Shown: positions 54,372 to 62,304 of the stretch, piece by piece
How the letters are laid out: every line of letters starts with the position of its first letter
Numbering within the stretch: the first letter of the stretch is position 1
DNA from: Rhodoferax sp.
GTDB taxonomy: Bacteria > Pseudomonadota > Gammaproteobacteria > Burkholderiales > Burkholderiaceae_C
Assembly (NCBI GenBank): GCA_030682475.1
Contig: JAUXOA010000053.1
Coordinates: forward strand, 22,848 to 86,847
DNA length: 64,000 nt
Direction: 5' to 3'
Position numbers and translations under genes: made by a program
The notes under the pieces: model-generated
Told to the model about the DNA's origin: nothing
Seen by the model: only the letters and a program-made list of their open reading frames with translations
Database searches by the model: none

Positions 54372-55760
54372 ATGACCACCTTCGCGCTCATCGCCCACGG
54401 CAGTTGTGACGACATTCTGGCCTGGCGCTATGGGGAAAGCATCACCGTGCGCCAGTTTCTCGGCGATGTCCGGCATCTGGCTGCCGCGTTGCCGACCGGC
54501 CAGCACATGCTCAACGCCTGCAGCGACCGTTACCACTTCACGGTCGGCTTGGGCGCTGCGCTGCTGACACAAAAAATCAGCCTGCTGCCGCCCACCCACA
54601 CGCCGGAAATGGTGCGCCAGTTGCAGACCCTGGCACCTGATGTGTTTTATCTGTCCGACGCCCCGCATGCGATTGCCCTGCCCGGCTTTGTTTACCAGGA
54701 TGCGTTTGCACAAGGCCCAGCCGACCTTGACACCGAAGCGCCGTGCGACATTCCCCACCTTTGCGGCAGCCAGCCGGTGGCCGATGTATTCACCTCGGGC
54801 TCGACCGGTGTGCCGCTGCCGCACCGCAAAACATGGGGCGCACTGGTAGCCAGCGCGCGCGCCGAGGCGCTGCGCTTGGGCCTGAGCAGCCGCTCCAATC
54901 GTCGCCCCTACAGCATCGTCGGCACGGTGCCGCCGCAGCATATGTTCGGCTTTGAATCGACCGTGTTGCTGGCCCTGCAAAGCGGCGCGGCGCTACACGC
55001 CGGTCACCCGTTTTACCCGGCCGATATCGTCAGTGCCCTCCAAGCCGTCGCCCGCCCGCGGCTGCTGGTCACGACCCCGGTGCATTTGCGGGTGTTGCTG
55101 GCGTCTGGCATCGAGCTGCCTGCGCTGGACCTGGTGTTGTCCGCTACCGCGCCGATGCCGCCGCAACTGGCGCAAGCCTGTGAAACCCGTTTTGCCGCCC
55201 CGCTGTTTGAGATTTATGGCGCCACCGAAACCGGACAGATTGCCTCGCGGCGAACTGCACAGACTGCCGAATGGGAACTGTTGCCGGAGGTCACCCTGAC
55301 ACCCCACGACGACCGCATCTGGGCCTGCGGCGGCCACGTCGAGCAGGAGGTGCCCCTGAACGATGTGCTGGAGGTCGTCGACAAGCGGCGTTTTTTGCTG
55401 CACGGCCGCCTGGACGACCTCATCAACATCGCCGGCAAACGCAACTCGCTGGCTTACCTGAACCACCAACTGGGCAGCATCCCGGGCGTGTTGGACGGTG
55501 CGTTTTTTATGCCCGATGACAGCAGCCACGCCACGGTGGTGCGCCTGATGGCTTTTGTGGTAGCGCCCGGCATGACGGCTGCCGCACTGCAAGCGGCGCT
55601 GAAAGACCGGATTGACGCCGCCTTTCTGCCGCGCCCTCTGGTGCTGCTCGAATCCCTGCCGCGCAACAGCACCGGAAAGCTGCCACGCGAAACACTGCAG
55701 GCGCTGGCGCAATTGCAGCAGACGCCTGCAGGTCAGGGAGGCAGCGGCCATGCAGGATGA
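54372..55760 (+). CDS. AMP-dependent acyl/aryl-ACP ligase
   Basis: 462 residues; a TTG six bp upstream is possible. Adenylation motifs: FTSGSTGVPLPHRKTWG (A3), YGATETGQIASR (A5), RFLLHGRLDDLINIAGKR (A7/A8) and the C-terminal lysine in LPRNSTGKLPRETL (A10). In aryl-polyene clusters such a ligase activates a benzoic-type starter or fatty acid and loads it onto the ACP. The short length (about 460) fits that group rather than CoA ligases. It overlaps the dehydratase gene by 11 bp. Confidence 0.82.
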   Translation: MTTFALIAHGSCDDILAWRYGESITVRQFLGDVRHLAAALPTGQHMLNACSDRYHFTVGLGAALLTQKISLLPPTHTPEMVRQLQTLAPDVFYLSDAPHAIALPGFVYQDAFAQGPADLDTEAPCDIPHLCGSQPVADVFTSGSTGVPLPHRKTWGALVASARAEALRLGLSSRSNRRPYSIVGTVPPQHMFGFESTVLLALQSGAALHAGHPFYPADIVSALQAVARPRLLVTTPVHLRVLLASGIELPALDLVLSATAPMPPQLAQACETRFAAPLFEIYGATETGQIASRRTAQTAEWELLPEVTLTPHDDRIWACGGHVEQEVPLNDVLEVVDKRRFLLHGRLDDLINIAGKRNSLAYLNHQLGSIPGVLDGAFFMPDDSSHATVVRLMAFVVAPGMTAAALQAALKDRIDAAFLPRPLVLLESLPRNSTGKLPRETLQALAQLQQTPAGQGGSGHAG

Positions 55761-56079
55761 AATCAGCTTCACTATTGCAGCCGATCACCCGGCCTTTGCC
55801 GGGCATTTTCCGGGCCGGCCGATGGTGCCGGGGGTGCTGCTACTCGATGCGGCGCTGCATGCGGCTGCGCAGGCCCGCCAACCCCCGGGCGAAAGAACGG
55901 CGTCCGGGCCGGCCATGCGCTGCCAGATTGCCTCGGCCAAATTCCTCAGCCCGGTACAGCCCGGAGAAACGCTGACGATTTCCTATACACGCACCGACAA
56001 GGGTCAAACCCGCTTTGTGATCGCCGGCGGCGGGTGCCAGGTGGCGACCGGCATTTTTGTCTTCGGGAACGCCCCATGA
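55750..56079 (+). CDS. 3-hydroxyacyl-ACP dehydratase, hot-dog fold
   Basis: 109 residues. GHFPGRPMVPGVLLLDAALH is the FabZ-like active-site segment with its histidine and the aligned hot-dog helix; KFLSPVQPGETLTI is the following strand. No ketoreductase or ketosynthase is nearby, so the substrate must come from elsewhere or the protein may work as an acyl-ACP binding or hydratase unit. Overlaps the ligase and, by 4 bp (ATGA), the acyltransferase. Confidence 0.82.
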   Translation: MQDEISFTIAADHPAFAGHFPGRPMVPGVLLLDAALHAAAQARQPPGERTASGPAMRCQIASAKFLSPVQPGETLTISYTRTDKGQTRFVIAGGGCQVATGIFVFGNAP

Positions 56080-57053
56080 GCAAAGCAGACCACCCGGCTA
56101 CGCCGGCCGCCTGGCGCCAACGCCCGGAACGCAGCAACCTGCTTCTGCTGCGTGTGATGACCTGGATATCCCTGCGCCTGGGCCGCCGCGCCAGCCGCTG
56201 TGTGCTCTACGGCATCGCCGCCTATTTTCTGCTTGCCAACGCGGCGGCGCGCCAGGCCTCACGGGATTACCTGCGCCGTGTGCTGAACCTGCCCGATGTG
56301 CCCGGTGGTGCCCGGGTCGGCTGGCACGCCGTTTTCAGGCATTTTCTAAGCTTTGCATCGGCCATTCATGACCGGGTTTACCTGATCAATGACCGCTTCC
56401 ATCTGTTCGACATCCGGATTCACCAGGAGCATCTGGTGGCAGAGATGACGGCGGCGCAGCAAGGCGTCTTTTTGATGGGGGCACATGTCGGCAGCTTTGA
56501 AGTGCTGCGCGCAGTCGGTCGCCAGCAACCCGGTCTGCGCGTGGCCATGGTGATGTACGAGAAAAACGCGCGCAAGCTTAATGCGGCCCTCGGCGCCATC
56601 AATCCTGCGGCGCAGCAGGACATCGTTTCACTGGGCCAGGTCGATTCGATGCTCAGGGTGAACGAACTGCTCGATAGCGGCAGCGTCGTCGGCATGCTGG
56701 CAGACCGCTGCCTGAACCATGACGTAAGCCGCCCGCTGCCGTTTCTGGGGGCGCCTGCCGAGTTTCCGGTGGGCCCTTTCCGGATGGCGGCTATTTTGCG
56801 GCGCCCGGTGCTGTTCATGGTCGGTATCTATGGCGGCAAAAATAGATACGATATCCATTTTGAAACGCTGGCCGATTTTTCCAGCCTCCCGGCAGGCGGG
56901 CGCGACGCCGCGGTGCAGGCCGCGATGGCACGTTACGCCTTGCTGCTGGAGCAGCATTGCCGCACGGCACCCTACAACTGGTTTAACTTTTTTGACTTCT
57001 GGCAGGCGGGCCAGCCGCTGCCTGCTGCAAACCCGGTCCCGCCCCATGATTGA
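56076..57053 (+). CDS. LpxL/HtrB-like lysophospholipid acyltransferase
   Basis: 325 residues. The H-x4-E catalytic motif is His137-Glu142 in FLMGAHVGSFEVLRAVG; VGMLADRCLNHDVSRPLPFL and FFDFWQ are also typical. The N-terminus has one hydrophobic segment (CVLYGIAAYFLLANAAA). Relatives use acyl-ACP to acylate lipid A or glycolipids. In aryl-polyene clusters a fused glycosyltransferase/acyltransferase stands here; this protein has only the acyltransferase half. Confidence 0.85.
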   Translation: MSKADHPATPAAWRQRPERSNLLLLRVMTWISLRLGRRASRCVLYGIAAYFLLANAAARQASRDYLRRVLNLPDVPGGARVGWHAVFRHFLSFASAIHDRVYLINDRFHLFDIRIHQEHLVAEMTAAQQGVFLMGAHVGSFEVLRAVGRQQPGLRVAMVMYEKNARKLNAALGAINPAAQQDIVSLGQVDSMLRVNELLDSGSVVGMLADRCLNHDVSRPLPFLGAPAEFPVGPFRMAAILRRPVLFMVGIYGGKNRYDIHFETLADFSSLPAGGRDAAVQAAMARYALLLEQHCRTAPYNWFNFFDFWQAGQPLPAANPVPPHD

Positions 57054-57660
57054 TGCGCTGCACCTGATGATCCAATCCGTGCCCGGGCTGAAGGCTTGGC
57101 TGGCAAGGGCCGGCCTGCTGCTGAGCCTGTGCTGCGCTCCGGCCCATGCCGCCTGGGATGTGGCGCAACTGATGCAAGGGCTGGCCCAGAACAAATCGAG
57201 CCGTGCCAGCTTTGTTGAAACAAAATACATTTCCCTGCTCGACCAACCGATCGAATCGTCCGGCGAACTGCTTTACACCGCGCCGGATCGACTGGAAAAG
57301 CGCACGCTCAAACCCCGGCCCGAGTCTCTGCTGATTGAAAACGGCAGCCTCACCGTCGAGCGTGGCAAGCGCCGCATGGTGCTGCGTCTACAGGACTACC
57401 CGGAACTGGTCGCCTTCACTGAAAGCATACGCGGCACGCTGGCCGGCGACACGGTCGCGCTCAAGCGCATCTACAAGCTGGAGCTGGAAGGCTCCGAGGA
57501 GCGCTGGACGCTGACTTTGCGCCCGATCGAAACCAAAATGGGGGGCGTGGTGCAGCGCATCCGTATTGGCGGCAGCCGCGCCGATGTGAAGTCGATTGAG
57601 ATCGAGCAGGCCGACAAAGACCGCTCGGTGATGCTCATAGCCCCGCTGGCCACGCCGTGA
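57046..57660 (+). CDS. LolA-like periplasmic protein
   Basis: 204 residues with a signal peptide ending near APAHAAW. WDVAQLMQGLAQNKSSRASF and YTAPDRLEKRTLKPRPESLL are seen in LolA-related outer-membrane carrier proteins, including those paired with MMPL exporters. Its hydrophobic half-barrel would shuttle a lipid product across the periplasm. It overlaps the acyltransferase by 8 bp, and its stop shares a base with the exporter's ATG. Confidence 0.78.
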   Translation: MIDALHLMIQSVPGLKAWLARAGLLLSLCCAPAHAAWDVAQLMQGLAQNKSSRASFVETKYISLLDQPIESSGELLYTAPDRLEKRTLKPRPESLLIENGSLTVERGKRRMVLRLQDYPELVAFTESIRGTLAGDTVALKRIYKLELEGSEERWTLTLRPIETKMGGVVQRIRIGGSRADVKSIEIEQADKDRSVMLIAPLATP

Positions 57661-60005
57661 TGGTGAAGGTTTTGCAACGCCGCTTGCTGCCGGTCTGGAT
57701 CTGGCTGGTGGCGCTGCTGCTCTGCGGTCTTGTGATCAGCCGCACGCAATTCACCACGGACCTCTCGGCATTTTTGCCGCGCACGCCCACGCCCGAGCAG
57801 CAACTGCTCATGGACCAGTTGCGTGACGGTCTGGCCTCGCGTCTGATTTTGGTCGGCATTGAAGGCGCCGATGCGCCCACCCGCGCCCGGCTGTCCAGGC
57901 AAATCGCCGGGCAGTTGCGCGCCGACACTTCATTTGTCACGGTGAACAACGGCGAGCCGGTCAACACCGAGCACGACCGCGCTTACCTGTTCAACAATCG
58001 CTACCTGCTCAGTCCGGCAGTGACGCCGGAGCGCTTCAGCCCGGCCGGTCTGCATGCCGCCCTGAACGACAGTATCGAGTTGCTCACCTCGCCTGCCGGG
58101 CTGCTGGTCAAGTCCATGCTGCCACGCGATCCGACCGGTGAAATGGTGCAGTTACTCGACCAGCTGGGCAGCAGTACCCAGCCGACACTGGTGGATGGCG
58201 CCTGGGCATCACGCGACGGCACGCGCGCCTTGCTGCTGATGCAAACACGCGCTGCAGGATCCGACACCGATGCCCAGCAGCAGGCCATGGCCGCCATCCG
58301 TCAGGCGTTTGACGCGGCAGCCGGCGCCACCCCCGCGGCAAGACTGGTGATGACCGGCCCCGGCGTGTTTTCGGTGACCTCACGCGAGACCATCGAAAGC
58401 CAGGTCAGCCGCCTGTCTATCATCGGTATCGCACTCATCGCCGCGCTGTTATTGCTGGTTTATCGTTCCTTGACTGCACTGGCCCTGGGCTTACTGCCCG
58501 TCATCAGCGGTGCGCTGGCAGGCATCGCGGCTGTCAGTCTGGGCTTTGGTGCGGTGCATGGCATCACCCTGGGATTTGGTACTGCGCTGATCGGCGAGGC
58601 GGTGGACTATTCCATCTACCTGTTTGTGCAATCAGAACGCGATGGCTCAGACCAGGAGGATTGGGTCAAGCGCTTCTGGCCGACCATCCGCCTGGGTGTG
58701 CTGACATCGATCTTTGGCTTTGCATCGCTGCTGCTGTCGGGCTTTCCGGGTCTGGCGCAACTCGGCCTGTATGCCATTACCGGGCTGGTAGCCGCCGCCA
58801 CGGTGACCCGTTTCGTCCTGCCTCATCTGCTGCCGGCGACGTTTCGCATTCATGATGTATCCGCCATCGGCGCCGTGCTGTCCCGTTGGGTACGGCGCGC
58901 CGCCGCACTGCGCTGGGCAGCGGCCGTGTTGTTGCTGGCGGCCTGTGCCGTCCTGGTCCAGAACCGCGCCAGTTTATGGAACGACAAGATCTCTTCCTTG
59001 AGCCCTGTGTCGCAAGCCGACGTGGCGCTCGACACCCGTCTGCGCGCCGACATGGGGGCACCGGATGTGCGCTACCTGGTGGTGGTATCCGGCACCGGCC
59101 GGGAGGCCGTGCTGCGCTCCTCCGAGCAGGTCTCCATGTTGCTGCAAACGCAGGTCGATCAAGGCGAGCTCGCCGGATTTGAAAGCCCCAGCCGCTACCT
59201 CCCCAGCATAGCGACGCAACGCGCACGACAGGCCAGCCTGCCCTCTCCCGAAGCACTGGAAACCGGTCTTGCGCAAGCGGTGCAGGGCCTGCCGGTCCGG
59301 GCGCAACTGTTTGCACCGTTTCTTGCCGATGTCGCAGCGGCCCGGACCCAGCCCTTGCTGCAGGCGACCGACCTGGAGCAGACCTCCATGGCGATGGCAG
59401 TCCAGGCCCTGCTCATTGAGCAGAATCACCATTGGAGCGCCTTGTTGCCGCTGACCGCACCCGAGGGTGCCGGCATCAAGGCCGACAAAATTCGCGCGGC
59501 GTTAAGCAGCACGAATTTGCCGAATGTGCTGTTTGTGGACATGAAAGCCGAATCCGACCGCCTGTATTCGGGCTACCTGCGCGAGGCCACCGCGCTGTCG
59601 CTGGGCGGGCTGGTCGCCATTGCCGGACTGCTGCTGCTGGTTTTTCGCTCGCCCATGCGCGTGTTGCGCATTCTCGCGCCGCTGGTGGCCGCCGTCATCA
59701 CCGTCACCGCAGGGCTGGCCGTGTTGGGCCAGCAACTGATAATTCTGCATCTGGTGGGCTTGCTGCTGGTGGTTGCGGTAGGCTCCAATTACGCCCTGTT
59801 TTTTGACCGCCCAGATCCGAACACCTCCATCTCGCCCAGCACCCTGGCCTCCATGCTGTTTGCCAACCTCACCACCGTTGCAGGATTTGGTCTGCTCGCG
59901 TTTTCCAATGTAGCCATATTGCAGGCCATGGGAGTCACCGTGGCGCCCGGCGTCATTCTGGCGCTTGTTTATGCAGCGATTTTTGCGAAGCCATCCCATG
60001 CCTGA
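57660..60005 (+). CDS. MMPL/RND-type lipid exporter
   Basis: 781 residues; ATG at 57660 is chosen over a GTG one codon earlier. A COG4258-type exporter: a first helix, a large periplasmic loop, a bundle with FGTALIGEAVDYSIYLFVQS (GxxxD-Y proton relay type), a second loop and a last bundle ending VGSNYALFFDRPDPN. RND/MMPL members export lipids and polyketides with proton power. It would hand product to the LolA-like partner. Overlaps the deacetylase gene by 8 bp. Confidence 0.88.
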   Translation: MVKVLQRRLLPVWIWLVALLLCGLVISRTQFTTDLSAFLPRTPTPEQQLLMDQLRDGLASRLILVGIEGADAPTRARLSRQIAGQLRADTSFVTVNNGEPVNTEHDRAYLFNNRYLLSPAVTPERFSPAGLHAALNDSIELLTSPAGLLVKSMLPRDPTGEMVQLLDQLGSSTQPTLVDGAWASRDGTRALLLMQTRAAGSDTDAQQQAMAAIRQAFDAAAGATPAARLVMTGPGVFSVTSRETIESQVSRLSIIGIALIAALLLLVYRSLTALALGLLPVISGALAGIAAVSLGFGAVHGITLGFGTALIGEAVDYSIYLFVQSERDGSDQEDWVKRFWPTIRLGVLTSIFGFASLLLSGFPGLAQLGLYAITGLVAAATVTRFVLPHLLPATFRIHDVSAIGAVLSRWVRRAAALRWAAAVLLLAACAVLVQNRASLWNDKISSLSPVSQADVALDTRLRADMGAPDVRYLVVVSGTGREAVLRSSEQVSMLLQTQVDQGELAGFESPSRYLPSIATQRARQASLPSPEALETGLAQAVQGLPVRAQLFAPFLADVAAARTQPLLQATDLEQTSMAMAVQALLIEQNHHWSALLPLTAPEGAGIKADKIRAALSSTNLPNVLFVDMKAESDRLYSGYLREATALSLGGLVAIAGLLLLVFRSPMRVLRILAPLVAAVITVTAGLAVLGQQLIILHLVGLLLVVAVGSNYALFFDRPDPNTSISPSTLASMLFANLTTVAGFGLLAFSNVAILQAMGVTVAPGVILALVYAAIFAKPSHA

Positions 60006-60801
60006 TTCGCGCTGGCACGCCACACCGCTGATCCGCGTATCCATCGCGCTGCATCTGCTGGCGTTGCTTGCTGTCATCGCAGCACCCGGGCAATGGCCCT
60101 CGGCGCTGGGCGCGGTGGTCGCCAATCACCTATTGATCGTCGCCGTCGGCCAGTGGCCGCGCAGCCACTGGCTGGGTCCAAACTGGACGCGGCTGCCGGC
60201 GGCTTCCACGGCCAGAAATGAAATCGCCCTGACCATCGACGATGGCCCCGATCCTGTCGTCACCCTGCAGGTGCTCGACATACTGGACAGCTACGCCGTG
60301 CGGGCCACTTTTTTCTGTATCGGGGAACAAGCGGCGCGCCATCCGGATTTATGCCGGGAGATCGTGCGCCGTGGCCACGCCGTCGAGAACCACAGCCAGC
60401 AACATCGCCATTATTTTTCACTGATGGGTCCGCGTGGCCTGGCGCGTGAATTGCAAGCGGCACAGGACACACTCACCGGGATTTCCGGGCAACGTCCCCT
60501 GTTCTTTCGTGCCCCTGCCGGCCTGCGTAACCCGTTTCTCGACCCGGTGCTGGCCCGACTCGGGCTAAGACTGGCCAGTTGGTCAGCGCGCGGTTTCGAC
60601 ACCCGGGTCGGTGATGCCGGGCGCGTTAAAAGCAGCCTGTTGCGCGGCCTGCGGGCGGGCGCCATTTTGCTGCTACACGATGGTCATGCCGCCCGCACCG
60701 CCCAGGGCATCCCGGTGATTCTTGAAGTGCTGCCCGCCGTGCTCGAATCCGCCGCCGCTGCCGGTCTGCGTGCCGTTACCTTACGCCAGGCCCTTTCATG
60801 A
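59998..60801 (+). CDS. NodB-family polysaccharide deacetylase
   Basis: 267 residues. Two hydrophobic segments to about residue 50, so membrane-anchored. NodB motifs: TIDDGPDP (Asp81, Asp82), HSQQH (His132, His136, metal ligands), RAPAGLRNP, and LLLHDGHAA near the end. It removes N- or O-acetyl groups from a sugar. In a lipid cluster it may deacetylate a lipid-linked sugar. Start at 59998 follows the exporter end; overlaps the PAP2 gene by 4 bp. Confidence 0.85.
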   Translation: MPDSRWHATPLIRVSIALHLLALLAVIAAPGQWPSALGAVVANHLLIVAVGQWPRSHWLGPNWTRLPAASTARNEIALTIDDGPDPVVTLQVLDILDSYAVRATFFCIGEQAARHPDLCREIVRRGHAVENHSQQHRHYFSLMGPRGLARELQAAQDTLTGISGQRPLFFRAPAGLRNPFLDPVLARLGLRLASWSARGFDTRVGDAGRVKSSLLRGLRAGAILLLHDGHAARTAQGIPVILEVLPAVLESAAAAGLRAVTLRQALS

Positions 60802-61487
60802 CCCCTCTCTGTCAAAAGACACCCTGGTACCGTCAGGCTGCCGAGGTTATTCCCAAACACCTGATTTTGAAAAGTATCGGTACGACGGTTTTCATCAGCC
60901 TGTTTTTCGTTGCCTACTTCCATGTGCTCAGGTATCCGGCCTCCCCGCCGACGGTGATGCCTGTCATCTGGCTGGATCGCCTGATCAGCTTTGAGCCACT
61001 GGCCCTGCCGGTGTACCTGTCACTGTGGCTCTACGTCGCCCTGCTGCCGGCCTTTTTTGCGACGCGGCCTGAGCTCTACAGGTATGGCTTGGCCATGACG
61101 TTGATGTGCGTGTTCGGTTTGTCGGTTTTTTATTTCTGGCCCACGGCCGCACCCGCTCCCGATATCGACTGGACGCAGTATCCTGCAATCGATTTTCTAA
61201 AAAGCATCGATGCCTCGGGCAATGCCCTCCCTTCCCTCCATGTCGCCACCGCCTTTTTTTCGGGTGTCTGGTTCCATCACCTGCTGCGTCGCTTCGAGGG
61301 ACCGCTGTGGATACACGTGTTCAACTGGGCCTGGTGTATCGCCATCACTTATTCCACGCTGGCTGTCCGCCAGCATGTGGCCGTGGACGTCGGAGCGGGT
61401 CTCGTGCTGGGGGGGCTGACTGCCTGGCTGTCACTGCGCTATCGCGTGGCTGCGGGCGTGCCCTGCGAACCGGGCCGTCCTGCATAA
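60798..61487 (+). CDS. PAP2-family membrane phosphatase
   Basis: 229 residues, about six helices. The PAP2 signature is split as expected: NALPSLHVATAFFSGVW (motif 2 with its histidine) and STLAVRQHVAVDVGAGLVLG (motif 3). The first motif (KxxxxxxRP) is not evident, as in the inositol-phosphotransferase-like branch. It would remove or exchange a phosphate on a lipid. Last gene of the nine-gene operon; no clear terminator follows within 70 bp. Confidence 0.82.
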   Translation: MTPLCQKTPWYRQAAEVIPKHLILKSIGTTVFISLFFVAYFHVLRYPASPPTVMPVIWLDRLISFEPLALPVYLSLWLYVALLPAFFATRPELYRYGLAMTLMCVFGLSVFYFWPTAAPAPDIDWTQYPAIDFLKSIDASGNALPSLHVATAFFSGVWFHHLLRRFEGPLWIHVFNWAWCIAITYSTLAVRQHVAVDVGAGLVLGGLTAWLSLRYRVAAGVPCEPGRPA

Positions 61488-61561
61488 TGCCGCTATCTCG
61501 ACTTTAACGTAACCCGTTCAATTGAGTTCGAGCACGGCCCCTTTAATTCAAGGATCAAGCC

Positions 61562-61975
61562 ATGAACCACCAAGACATACGTTGGCAGCAGCGCTTTGCC
61601 AATTACAAAAAAGCCTTGCAACAACTTCAAAGCGCGGTCGAACTGAGCGCGCAGCGGGCACTCTCGAACTTGGAAAAACAGGGCGTGATCCAGGCCTTTG
61701 AGTTCACCCACGAACTCGCCTGGAATGTGCTGAAAGACTACTTGCAAGACCAGGGCAATCAAAACACAAAAGGCTCAAAAGACGCCACCCGCGAGGCCTT
61801 CAAGGTGGCGCTCATTGCCGATGGCGAACAATGGATGGCAATGATCCAAAGCCGCAATGCCTCGTCGCATACCTACAACGAACGCATTGCCGATGAACTG
61901 GTCAGCGTCATCGTGGAGCAGTATTTTCCGTTGTTCGTCGAGCTGCAAACGGAGATGGAAAAATACCTGCCATGA
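61562..61975 (+). CDS. HepT-like HEPN protein (HI0074 family)
   Basis: 137 residues, all-helical. FEFTHELAWNVLKDYLQ is the family signature. RNASSHTY (Arg98, His103, Tyr105) satisfies the R-x4-H-x-Y motif of HepT RNase toxins, whose Tyr is AMPylated by the partner. A TCAAGGATCAAGCC sequence leads to the ATG. Overlap of 4 bp with the next gene supports one toxin-antitoxin unit. Such proteins were earlier named 'nucleotidyltransferase substrate-binding'. Confidence 0.82.
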   Translation: MNHQDIRWQQRFANYKKALQQLQSAVELSAQRALSNLEKQGVIQAFEFTHELAWNVLKDYLQDQGNQNTKGSKDATREAFKVALIADGEQWMAMIQSRNASSHTYNERIADELVSVIVEQYFPLFVELQTEMEKYLP

Positions 61976-62304
61976 CCACGGCTCCCCCATTTGGCTTGTC
62001 GGCGGCGACGCTGGACAAGCTGAGCAGCGTTTTTGCGCGGCACAACGCCATTGATGCCGTGCTGATCTACGGCTCACGGGCCAAAGGCAACTACCGCGTC
62101 GGCTCCGACATCGACTTGACCCTCAAGGGCAGCGAGATTGCGTTTGCCGAGTTCATGCAAATCGAAGATCAAATCGACGATTTGATGCTGCCGTACAGCG
62201 TGGATTTATCGCAATACCGCCAGCTTGAGAATTCCGATTTGATTGCGCACATCGACCGCGTCGGGGTGGAAATTTACGCCAGGGATAGCTGTTGTGACGA
62301 ATAA
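61972..62304 (+). CDS. MntA-like minimal nucleotidyltransferase antitoxin
   Basis: 110 residues. GSRAKGNYRVGSDIDL provides GSx10DxD (Gly34-Ser35, Asp46, Asp48), the mononucleotidyltransferase motif. In the type VII system MntA poly-AMPylates HepT and disarms it. It ends 11 bp into the next gene's start. Length and layout are typical; the pair sits beside restriction DNA. Confidence 0.85.
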   Translation: MTTAPPFGLSAATLDKLSSVFARHNAIDAVLIYGSRAKGNYRVGSDIDLTLKGSEIAFAEFMQIEDQIDDLMLPYSVDLSQYRQLENSDLIAHIDRVGVEIYARDSCCDE

